Program-made: the position numbers and the translations under genes
From: Balneolales bacterium
GTDB lineage: Bacteria > Bacteroidota > Rhodothermia > Balneolales > Natronogracilivirgulaceae
DNA length: 50,506 nt
Direction of reading: 5' to 3'
Assembly: GCA_007134845.1 (NCBI GenBank)
Contig: SLKA01000072.1
Span: 1-50,506, forward strand
In this document: positions 1-6,396 of the stretch, one piece after another
Position numbering within the stretch: position 1 is the first letter of the stretch
How the letters are laid out: each line of letters opens with the position of its first letter
Notes under the pieces: generated by a model
Database searches by the model: none
What the model saw: only the letters and a program-made list of their open reading frames with translations
Told to the model about the DNA's origin: nothing

Positions 1-154
1 CGCCACCTTCCAAGATATGCTGATCTTTCATGTCTTCGGCCTGAAGCAGCAGTTCATCGCCAGCATTGTTGGCATCGGTAATACCGGTGCAGGATGACAG
101 GAACAGGGCAAATGTCAGGGTTGCAATAAGGGAGATGCTTTTGAAATGTTTCAT
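1..154 (-). CDS. Predicted lipoprotein, N-terminal part only
   Basis: The first 51 codons of a minus-strand gene that runs off the left edge. The N-terminus is a lipoprotein signal peptide: K at positions 2 and 5, a hydrophobic core, then the lipobox LSSC with the lipidated Cys at residue 22, so the product should be anchored in a membrane on the periplasmic side. After the Cys the visible chain is short and polar (TGITDANNAGDELLLQAED), giving no family assignment. The ATG at 152-154 is preceded on the minus strand by GAGGAAAAG, a good ribosome binding site, which fixes the start. The function cannot be told from this fragment. Confidence 0.75.
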   Translation of the reverse strand, partial: MKHFKSISLIATLTFALFLSSCTGITDANNAGDELLLQAEDMKDQHILEGG

Positions 155-533
155 GACTTTTCCTCGATTTATTGAATCATGTAATGTTAAATTATGACCT
201 CTATTTTACTAATTATATACCACAACTCCATTAATAGGAGATATATACAAATGATTTGTTACAAAAATTTAATCATTTTTTTAAACATAATTTACCTTTG
301 TGCTTTTGACCTATTTATACTTTTGAGCAAATGACCTATTTACCTTATAAAAGTTATCCGGAATATAATACCTAAAACCATGCTGTCACAACATAAAAAT
401 GATTTTTTTTATGTTTTTCACAAAGTTTATCTAAAAAATTTGAATATTGAAGGTAACTTTGAATAAATTATCACCCCATTTTTATTATTCAGCTGCATTA
501 AACGAATCGTATAAACTAAGTTAATTCAATATT
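155..533. other. AT-rich divergent intergenic region
   Basis: This 379-bp AT-rich gap separates the minus-strand lipoprotein gene from the plus-strand sigma-like gene and must hold both promoters. Visible elements are a minus-strand TATAAT-type hexamer near 215-222, a small inverted repeat (CTCC/GGAG around ATTAATA) near 229-242, and an 11-bp direct repeat at 307-342. A TACTTTTG at 318-325 resembles the Bacteroidota -7 element, with TTTG at 297-300, but the spacer is 17 bp, shorter than usual. No small coding gene is apparent. Confidence 0.5.
307..342. repeat. Direct repeat TGACCTATTTA, two copies
   Basis: The 11-mer TGACCTATTTA occurs at 307-317 and 332-342, starts 25 bp apart, inside the divergent promoter region. 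Two same-orientation copies about two and a half helical turns apart could be binding sites for a regulator of either flanking gene. The base match is seen directly; the regulatory role is inference. Confidence 0.4.
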
Positions 534-1094
534 TTGTCTACTGTCACCTCCGACTATTCCGGTTTAATCGATGCCATCCTCAGAGATGACACAACAGCCG
601 TAGATGAATTATCTTCAGACCTGATGAGCAGGATAATTCTTTTTCTACGGATTAGAATGGGTGCGCCAGAGAGTATCGCAGAGGAATGTGCCTATCAGGC
701 CTTTTCAGATGTGTTTGAAATGATAAGAAACGACAGGATCACAGATAAAAAATCAATATTTAAATATTTTCTGACAGCATCCAGAAACGAGTACTTGAGA
801 TTTAAAAAAATCGAACAGAGATCGGATCTGGATTCTACATATGCAGAAAATCACTTCCCGGAACCAGCACAGCAATTGCAAAGTCTGATCGACGAAGAGA
901 GGCAAAAGCTACTTAAAAAATGTCTGCAAATGCTTTCTGAAGCCAACAGGAATTTCATTCTTACTTTTTTTTCTTCCACTTCTGTTAACCTCCTCGAGAT
1001 ATCGGAAAAGTTTAATTTTTCTTACGCCAAAACCAGAACACTTAAAACACGAATTATGCAGGAACTGCAGAAATGCGTTGAAAAAAACAGATAA
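534..1094 (+). CDS. RNA polymerase sigma-70-like (ECF-type) protein
   Basis: A 186-residue protein with the size and layout of an ECF sigma factor. Residues ~25-92 resemble region 2 (helical, with the aromatic-rich SIFKYFLTASRNEYLRFKK where the core-binding and -10-recognition helices lie), a variable acidic linker follows, and residues ~125-180 resemble region 4 with a helix-turn-helix (LLEISEKFNFSYAKTRTLKTRI). Match to the consensus is weak, so this is a divergent member. The most upstream start is TTG at 534 without an obvious ribosome binding site; the next in-frame ATG (near 624) would cut into region 2, so TTG is preferred. No anti-sigma gene is adjacent. It could instead be a sigma-like DNA-binding regulator. 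Confidence 0.6.
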   Translation: MSTVTSDYSGLIDAILRDDTTAVDELSSDLMSRIILFLRIRMGAPESIAEECAYQAFSDVFEMIRNDRITDKKSIFKYFLTASRNEYLRFKKIEQRSDLDSTYAENHFPEPAQQLQSLIDEERQKLLKKCLQMLSEANRNFILTFFSSTSVNLLEISEKFNFSYAKTRTLKTRIMQELQKCVEKNR

Positions 1095-1115
1095 TTACAA
1101 CTTTTTTCAATTTCA

Positions 1116-1144
1116 TTGCGAATCTTAATGGAAAAAGGTATAAT
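1116..1144 (+). promoter_or_regulatory. Sigma70-type promoter of the cold-shock gene
   Basis: TTGCGA at 1116-1121 and a perfect TATAAT at 1139-1144 are separated by 17 bp. Transcription would start near 1151, giving a leader of about 98 nt before the ATG at 1249. Long leaders are usual for cold-shock mRNAs. The predicted start site also argues against the longer reading frame opening at 1150. Confidence 0.6.
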
Positions 1145-1248
1145 CACTTTTGGCATCTTATCTCAGCAGCCTGCTCATTCAGAGGTGTCCTCTGATTAAT
1201 CGCATGCTAATTGATGACTTAATTAACAATGAAGGAGTTTTTGAAGTT

Positions 1249-1461
1249 ATGTCAGAAGAACGTGAAACAGGTGTCGTAAAGTGGTTTAACGGTGCCAAAG
1301 GCTATGGTTTCATTAGCCGGGAAAGTGGCGAAGATTTGTTTGTTCACTTCAGCGAAATTCAATCGGAGGGTTACCGGGTATTGAACGAAGGTGAAAAGGT
1401 TGAGTTCACTGTCGCAGATAGTGAAAAAGGATTACAGGCAAAAGAGGTTGTTAAGCTGTAG
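1249..1461 (+). CDS. Cold-shock domain protein (CspA family)
   Basis: A 70-residue single cold-shock domain (OB fold) that binds single-stranded nucleic acid and acts as an RNA chaperone. RNP1 (KGYGFISR) and RNP2 (LFVHFSEI) are both intact, preceded by [10 protein letters not shown], and the length is that of the family. The frame is open from 1150, but the ATG at 1249 is chosen because GAAGGAG lies 11 nt upstream, the domain begins right after it ([13 protein letters not shown]), and a strong promoter would start transcription near 1151. The gene appears monocistronic. Cold or growth-phase regulation through the ~98-nt leader is likely from family knowledge but not shown. Confidence 0.92.
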   Translation: MSEERETGVVKWFNGAKGYGFISRESGEDLFVHFSEIQSEGYRVLNEGEKVEFTVADSEKGLQAKEVVKL

Positions 1462-1581
1462 AACCTTTCTATCTGTGCAGATTTCATGCCCGGCATTACT
1501 TTCAGTTGGCGATTTTTCTGTATTAATAACATTTTTGTATCAACGGGTGTTGTTTTTCAGAAAATCTTTGCCTTGCGCACT

Positions 1582-1610
1582 TTGTATACGGAGAGTATAG
1601 CTGTTATGAT
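1582..1610 (+). promoter_or_regulatory. Sigma70-type promoter of the M20/PIG-L pair
   Basis: TTGTAT (1582-1587), 17-bp spacer, TATGAT (1605-1610). Transcription would start near 1617, giving about 125 nt of leader before the preferred ATG at 1742. An overlapping, weaker pair (TTGCGC and TATAGC, also 17 bp apart) lies a few bases upstream. No clear terminator for the cold-shock gene was found between 1462 and this promoter. Confidence 0.45.
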
Positions 1611-1741
1611 AAAGTATGTTATTTTGCAGGACCCCATACGTTATGAAGTCATATATGTGTAAATTTCTGCCACCCCCATTACACTTGCTATATTTAACCG
1701 TTACAACTTCTGAATTTCGAGGCACTTTTTTTACTTTCCGT

Positions 1742-3220
1742 ATGATAATCACGTTAGCTGGTGTTTTTTTGTTGATCCTGATATTAATCATGGTTCTGGT
1801 TATTAGAACCATGAGATATACCAGGCATCATGGAGAAAAAAATCGTTTTGTTCCAGGCGATTTTGCTATTGATGAAGCCGCAGAACGACTTAGCGAAGCC
1901 ATAAGCTTTGAAACGGTTTCAACTCAAAGCTCGGAGGATTTTAATGAAGATGCGTTTTTTAAAATGCACCGGTTCCTCGAAAAGGCCTTTCCAATCATCC
2001 ACAGCAAGCTAAAAAAAGAACTTATCAATAATTACAGCTTGCTCTACACGTGGCCAGGGACTGATCCCGGTTTAAAACCGGCTATGTTTACCTGCCATAT
2101 CGATGTCGTGCCTGTTGAACCGGGTACGGAAGATGACTGGAAACATCCGCCATTCGAAGGTAAAATTTCTGATGGGTACATATGGGGACGGGGGGCGATG
2201 GATGTCCAGGGTGGAGTTCTGGCCATAATGGAAGGCGTCGAACACCTGCTTGAATCCGGATTCGAACCAGAACGCACCATTTACTTGGCTTTTGGCCATG
2301 ATGAAGAAGTCGATGGTGATAAAGGAGCATATGCCATCGGCAAACTGCTAGAAGAAAGGGGGGTGGAGCTTGAGTTTCTTTTGGATGAAGGTACTCCCAT
2401 CGTGCATGACGTGCTTCCCGATCTTCCCAACCCGGTTGCACTTGTAGCAGTTGCGGAAAAAGGATACCTGAGCCTGGAACTGTCAACAAGCAGCGGAGGG
2501 GGACATTCATCAGTCCCGCAAGGACTGACTTCCATCGCCATTCTAAGTGAGGCAATTCATAAGCTTGAAAACAATCCGATCAGGGGCAAGGTTGATGGAC
2601 TGGTAAAAAGAACCATGGAAGCAATAGGTCCCCAAATGCCCTTTTTCTATCGTATCGTAATGGCAAACCTGTGGCTGTTCAGAGGGCTGGTCAAAAGGGA
2701 GCTTGATCGCATGCCTGCTACAAAGGCAGCCATGAGCACAACCATTGCAACAACAATATTTGAGTCGGGGATAAAAGAAAATGTTCTCCCGACACAGGCC
2801 AGAGCGATTGTTAACTTCAGAATCCATCCCAACGATACCATTGATAGCGTAAAGGAGCATGTCATTAAGTCGATCAATGATCCCAGAATTGAAATAAGGA
2901 AATTGTTTGGATCTATCAATCCTTCACATGTCTCCGATGTTGAGCAACCCGCTTACCATCTTCTCAGAAAAACCATAAAAAAGGTTTTTCCTGAAGTAGT
3001 TGTTGCACCAACCCTTATGGTTGGTGCAACAGATGCCCGCCATTATGCTGCCTTGACAGAAAACATCTATCGCTTCATCCCACTTCGGGCGGATGAAAGT
3101 GATCTTGACAGGGTTCATGGTACCAATGAGCGTCTTTCCAAGCAGAATTATCATGAAATGATCTTTTTCTACTCCCAGATCATAAAAAGAGCAGCCGGAC
3201 CGTTGAAAAAATACTTCTAA
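1742..3220 (+). CDS. Membrane-anchored M20 family metallopeptidase (CPS1-like)
   Basis: Zinc-dependent peptidase/amidohydrolase of the M20 family, closest in feel to yeast carboxypeptidase S. From the ATG at 1742 it has 492 residues: an N-terminal transmembrane anchor (residues ~2-21), then the catalytic domain split by a dimerisation domain. Metal ligands are visible: His119 (TCHIDVV), Asp154 (GRGAMDVQGG), Glu188/189 (HDEE), Asp215 (LDEG) and His459 (RVHGTNE). The frame is open from 1616, but the region before 1742 looks untranslated and a promoter lies at 1582-1610; an ATG at 1643 is an alternative. Two bases separate its stop from the PIG-L gene, so the two form an operon. A perfect 13-bp hairpin lies within the gene at 3001-3031. 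Substrate unknown. Confidence 0.85.
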   Translation: MIITLAGVFLLILILIMVLVIRTMRYTRHHGEKNRFVPGDFAIDEAAERLSEAISFETVSTQSSEDFNEDAFFKMHRFLEKAFPIIHSKLKKELINNYSLLYTWPGTDPGLKPAMFTCHIDVVPVEPGTEDDWKHPPFEGKISDGYIWGRGAMDVQGGVLAIMEGVEHLLESGFEPERTIYLAFGHDEEVDGDKGAYAIGKLLEERGVELEFLLDEGTPIVHDVLPDLPNPVALVAVAEKGYLSLELSTSSGGGHSSVPQGLTSIAILSEAIHKLENNPIRGKVDGLVKRTMEAIGPQMPFFYRIVMANLWLFRGLVKRELDRMPATKAAMSTTIATTIFESGIKENVLPTQARAIVNFRIHPNDTIDSVKEHVIKSINDPRIEIRKLFGSINPSHVSDVEQPAYHLLRKTIKKVFPEVVVAPTLMVGATDARHYAALTENIYRFIPLRADESDLDRVHGTNERLSKQNYHEMIFFYSQIIKRAAGPLKKYF

Positions 3221-3222
3221 TC

Positions 3223-3933
3223 ATGCGAGTACTATACATTTTTCCCCATCCCGATGATGAATCATTTGGTCCTGCACCTGCCATTGCATCTCATATTCGC
3301 CAAGGACACGAAGTCTGCCTTTTGACATTCACCCGGGGAGGTGCCACAAAAGTGAGACATGAACTTGGACTCAGTGTGAAAAAAATGGGGGATGTCAGAT
3401 ACCGTGAAATGCTCAATGTAGCCAAAGTGCTCAATTTAACAGAAATGCATGTTCTTGATCTTACTGATAGTGGCCTGAAGGAAATGGATCCAATGGAAAT
3501 TGAGGAGATTACAGAAAGGTATATCAGAGATCTGGAGCCGCATGTTGTTGTTACATATGCCGTTCACGGTATCAGCGGATTTCACGATCATCTTGTTTCA
3601 CATGCTGTCGTAAAACGCGTTTTCTGCAAATTAAAAAGAGAGTGGAGCCGAGCTCCAAAACGTCTCGCTTTTTTTACGTTGGCGGAAACCGGTATGGAGG
3701 ACGGGAAGTTTCGGTTGCATACGTCCACAGATAGCGAGATTGATTGCGCAATTCCAGTTTTGTCATCAGATATTGATAAGGCCGGAAAAGCACTCAACTG
3801 CTATCGAACATACCAGGAAGTGATTCGGGAAGCGAAAGTGCTGGAGCGTACGGGTACAACAATATATTTTGAATTTTTCCAGGAAGATTTTCACCCGCAC
3901 CTGAGATCTCTGTTTGATGAATTGAGGCCCTGA
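3223..3933 (+). CDS. PIG-L/LmbE family deacetylase
   Basis: A 236-residue predicted zinc-dependent N-acetyl-sugar deacetylase. The N-terminal signature FPHPDDESFG (zinc His9, catalytic Asp11) is the family hallmark, and a second His-rich site FHDHLVSH near residue 125 supplies the other ligand. Family members deacetylate GlcNAc-type sugars on small molecules (for example MshB and BshB in mycothiol and bacillithiol synthesis) or glycolipids. It starts 2 nt after the M20 gene stop and is surely cotranscribed with it. No bshA or bshC partner is in the window, so a thiol-biosynthesis role is possible but unsupported. No signal peptide is seen, so it should be cytoplasmic. Confidence 0.88.
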   Translation: MRVLYIFPHPDDESFGPAPAIASHIRQGHEVCLLTFTRGGATKVRHELGLSVKKMGDVRYREMLNVAKVLNLTEMHVLDLTDSGLKEMDPMEIEEITERYIRDLEPHVVVTYAVHGISGFHDHLVSHAVVKRVFCKLKREWSRAPKRLAFFTLAETGMEDGKFRLHTSTDSEIDCAIPVLSSDIDKAGKALNCYRTYQEVIREAKVLERTGTTIYFEFFQEDFHPHLRSLFDELRP

Positions 3934-3970
3934 TCAGGTTTGCTCGATTATGAGACAGGTGCTCTGTAGA

Positions 3971-4843
3971 CTAATCTGAATAAGGAAGCATTGAGGCAAT
4001 GGCATCACCATCATGGTTTGAGATCCCGACATACCAGATGTCATCCCACTTCCAGGAAACAAGATCTTTGTCACCGATGGTTGCTATGTAATAGGCATCA
4101 TCCCTGATGCAATAATCGACTGCAAGGGAATCCCTGACCAGGTGCTGCTCCATTTCAGGAATATGAAATGCGAAGATATAAATGATATCTTCTTCTTCCA
4201 CCTTGTATTCGAAAAGAGGTGTGTGATAGTCTGGCAAAAATTCCGAGATAACTGCTCCTGCCAGTGTAATATCTGAAAGCTTCGGCACAGAAAAATTTGA
4301 ACCGAAATGTTCGTAGATCTTCACCTGTAATTTTTCCACCGATATTTCGTGAATGTCCGGTTCAATAAATTTACCTTCTTTGCTCACAAAATAGTTATAA
4401 ACGTGCTCTTCAAGCCCCAGAAGACCGGATTGAACAGCTTGCATGTCTGCAGATTCTTGTCCGGTGAACAGATTGAAATATATGAATGCAGAAAAAACCA
4501 AGGCAGCAGCCAACGCATAAATTGACTTCTGGATGATGCCTGCCTGGTGACGCTTTTCATGGCCAGGGAGTGGTTCAGCTGGACCAACGGAGCTCCCTTT
4601 TCCATCCTGTTCCACCAGTGATTCAATCAGATGCAGTACCTTGTCTTTCAAATTATCTGGTGCAGACTCGTATACAACTTTGTCCCTGACAAGCTTCTTC
4701 AGCCATAGTTCTTCTTCATAGTATTGTCTGACATCAGGGTGGGTATCAATGTATTGGAAAAATACTTTTGACTCTTCTTCACCTGCTTCTCCATCAACAA
4801 CAGGAGTGACCAGCTCGAATGCGTCTTGTTTTTCAAGCTTCAT
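3971..4843 (-). CDS. Anti-sigma-factor-like membrane protein
   Basis: A 290-residue protein with anti-sigma-like architecture. The N-terminal ~85 cytoplasmic residues begin FELVTPVVDGEAGEEE, like the sigma-binding start of zinc-finger-type anti-sigma factors, but lack the usual HxxxCxxC motif. One transmembrane helix follows (~residues 106-127), then a ~160-residue extracytoplasmic domain (from LEEHVYNYFVSKEGKF) that resembles no family I recognise. The ATG at 4841-4843 is preceded by GAAGAG on the minus strand. No sigma gene is adjacent. The nearest candidate partner is the sigma-like protein at 534-1094, but pairing is only a guess. It is convergent with the PIG-L gene. Confidence 0.5.
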   Translation of the reverse strand: MKLEKQDAFELVTPVVDGEAGEEESKVFFQYIDTHPDVRQYYEEELWLKKLVRDKVVYESAPDNLKDKVLHLIESLVEQDGKGSSVGPAEPLPGHEKRHQAGIIQKSIYALAAALVFSAFIYFNLFTGQESADMQAVQSGLLGLEEHVYNYFVSKEGKFIEPDIHEISVEKLQVKIYEHFGSNFSVPKLSDITLAGAVISEFLPDYHTPLFEYKVEEEDIIYIFAFHIPEMEQHLVRDSLAVDYCIRDDAYYIATIGDKDLVSWKWDDIWYVGISNHDGDAIASMLPYSD

Positions 4844-5076
4844 TGCAAATTCTCTTCGGGTAGTCCAATTCGGATATTTTGTAATTTACGTTGTCTTGCA
4901 GTTTTGCTCACTACTACCAAACTTTCATACCTGCAGCAACGTTCCATCAGACTTGGAGGCTTTTATCAGCTTTAGATAATTCTTTGTATTTTATCGCCCG
5001 GAATTCCACGCGGCAGGAATCAAACTGCTTCAGAAAATTAATGCAATATATGATGTTTAAATTATCTGGTTTAAAA

Positions 5077-5844
5077 ATGAAAATAGGCCTGATATTACTT
5101 GCCTTTCCGGTATTCACCTCAGGTACGGTCTTTTCACAGGTTGTAAACGTGGAGCGCTACCGGGTTACTGCAGACACAGTCAATATTTTGACAGGCGGAC
5201 TAGGCGTCGGACTCAACATATCACAAAATAAAACTCAGATAATTAGACTCAATAATTCAGCAGATCTCACGTATATTTCACGCTACCACGACTATATTCT
5301 GCTGGGACGAAATAATTTTTTACGGGTTGAAGGGGACAACGTGCTTAACGATGGCTTTATACATCTCAGATCCGTTCTTTTTCGTGACAATGCTTACGCA
5401 CCGGAATTATTTCTACAGGCACAGTATAATCACGACTGGGGACTGAAGCGCAGAGCGCTGGCCGGTGCGGCAATCAGAATAAGGTTTGCCCAAGCACAAA
5501 ATTTCACCGCTTTTGCCAGTACGGGTCTTATGTATGAGAATGAGATCTGGGAGGATACGGATCAGTTGCAACGCGAGGTATTCGGCCTGATCAAATCCAC
5601 TACAAGCGTGAATATTCGTGGAAGTGTCACAGAGAACCTTCAGCTTGCAGCCATCAGCTACTATCAGGCAAGACCCGATCGTTTTCTGAAACCGCGTTTT
5701 ACTTCTGACTGGCAACTTCGTTTTCTCATATCTGAAAACCTGCGTTTTGTATTTCAGTTTGTGAGCACGTATGATTCCAACCCACCACTCGACTCATCTG
5801 ATTTTATATACAATATTAATAACCTGCTTGAAGTTAGATTTTAA
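5077..5844 (+). CDS. DUF481-like outer-membrane beta-barrel protein
   Basis: About 255 residues from the ATG at 5077, beginning with a signal peptide (MKIGLILLAFPVFTSGTVFS, cleavage probably before QVVN). The rest is alternating hydrophobic/polar strands ending in an aromatic residue (LLEVRF), as expected of an outer-membrane barrel. The segment with FLQAQYNHDWGLKRRALAGAAIRIRF matches my memory of DUF481 proteins. The frame is open from 4891; in-frame ATGs at 5041, 5050 and 5053 are alternatives, but only the 5077 start puts the signal peptide at the N-terminus. It precedes the thioredoxin lipoprotein and dsbD by short gaps, so it may be a client of that redox pair or simply cotranscribed. 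Function unknown. Confidence 0.7.
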   Translation: MKIGLILLAFPVFTSGTVFSQVVNVERYRVTADTVNILTGGLGVGLNISQNKTQIIRLNNSADLTYISRYHDYILLGRNNFLRVEGDNVLNDGFIHLRSVLFRDNAYAPELFLQAQYNHDWGLKRRALAGAAIRIRFAQAQNFTAFASTGLMYENEIWEDTDQLQREVFGLIKSTTSVNIRGSVTENLQLAAISYYQARPDRFLKPRFTSDWQLRFLISENLRFVFQFVSTYDSNPPLDSSDFIYNINNLLEVRF

Positions 5845-5859
5845 ACGTAAATAGTTAAT

Positions 5860-6372
5860 ATGATAAAAACCTACCTAATACTTCTGCTGCTTGCCGCAAC
5901 TGCAGTATCGTGCAATTCGAAAAGTGATGCTGCCGGCAGCAATCCTTCCGGAGATGATTATGATTTCTGGGTTACCCTGGAAGACGCGCAATCGCAGGCA
6001 CTTGACGAGGGCAAGTACATCCTCATGGATGTTTATACGGAATGGTGCGGATTCTGCCGCAGGATGAATAAGGAAACCTATGCTGACAAGCGGGTTCAGG
6101 AAGCGCTGGATCGCTATTTTTATCCCGTACGCATCAATGCGGAATCTTCAGCGAAGGTCGCTTTTCTTGGTGAAACATATGCAATGAGTGATTTGGCACT
6201 CGCTTTTGGCGTCACTTCTTATCCGACAACGATATTTATATCACCGAATGGAGAGCCCGTAGCTTCACAACCCGGTTTCATCGATGCTTCCAGATTTCAC
6301 AAAATTTTGTCATTTGTAGGAAGTGAAAGTTACAAAAATCAAACTTTTCAGCAATATTCAGAGACCAACTGA
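5860..6372 (+). CDS. Thioredoxin-fold lipoprotein
   Basis: A 170-residue lipoprotein: signal peptide with lipobox AVSC (lipidated Cys18), a short polar linker, then a thioredoxin-like domain with the active site WCGFC (Cys63, Cys66) and the cis-proline loop SYPT (Pro122). It should sit in the periplasm and reduce or isomerise disulfides in envelope proteins. The linked DsbD 24 bp downstream would supply electrons from cytoplasmic thioredoxin; that partnership is inferred from operon order and family knowledge. The upstream gene ends 15 bp before its ATG. Similar Trx-like lipoproteins of the DUF255/thioredoxin_7 type are common in Bacteroidota. Confidence 0.87.
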   Translation: MIKTYLILLLLAATAVSCNSKSDAAGSNPSGDDYDFWVTLEDAQSQALDEGKYILMDVYTEWCGFCRRMNKETYADKRVQEALDRYFYPVRINAESSAKVAFLGETYAMSDLALAFGVTSYPTTIFISPNGEPVASQPGFIDASRFHKILSFVGSESYKNQTFQQYSETN

Positions 6373-6396
6373 CCGTTATTTTCCATATTTCCTGAA

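Noticed and set aside
155-533. An origin or mobile-element end in the AT-rich region
   Set aside because: No DnaA boxes, transposase fragment, target duplication or terminal inverted repeat was found; AT richness alone fits a divergent promoter region.
1150-1248. N-terminal extension of the cold-shock protein from the ATG at 1150
   Set aside because: The predicted transcription start is near 1151, the good ribosome binding site precedes 1249, and the family starts directly at the cold-shock domain.
3928-3940. CCTGATCAGG palindrome at the end of the PIG-L gene as a terminator
   Set aside because: It is a 10-bp palindrome with no loop and only a short T-run after it, so it cannot form a terminator hairpin.
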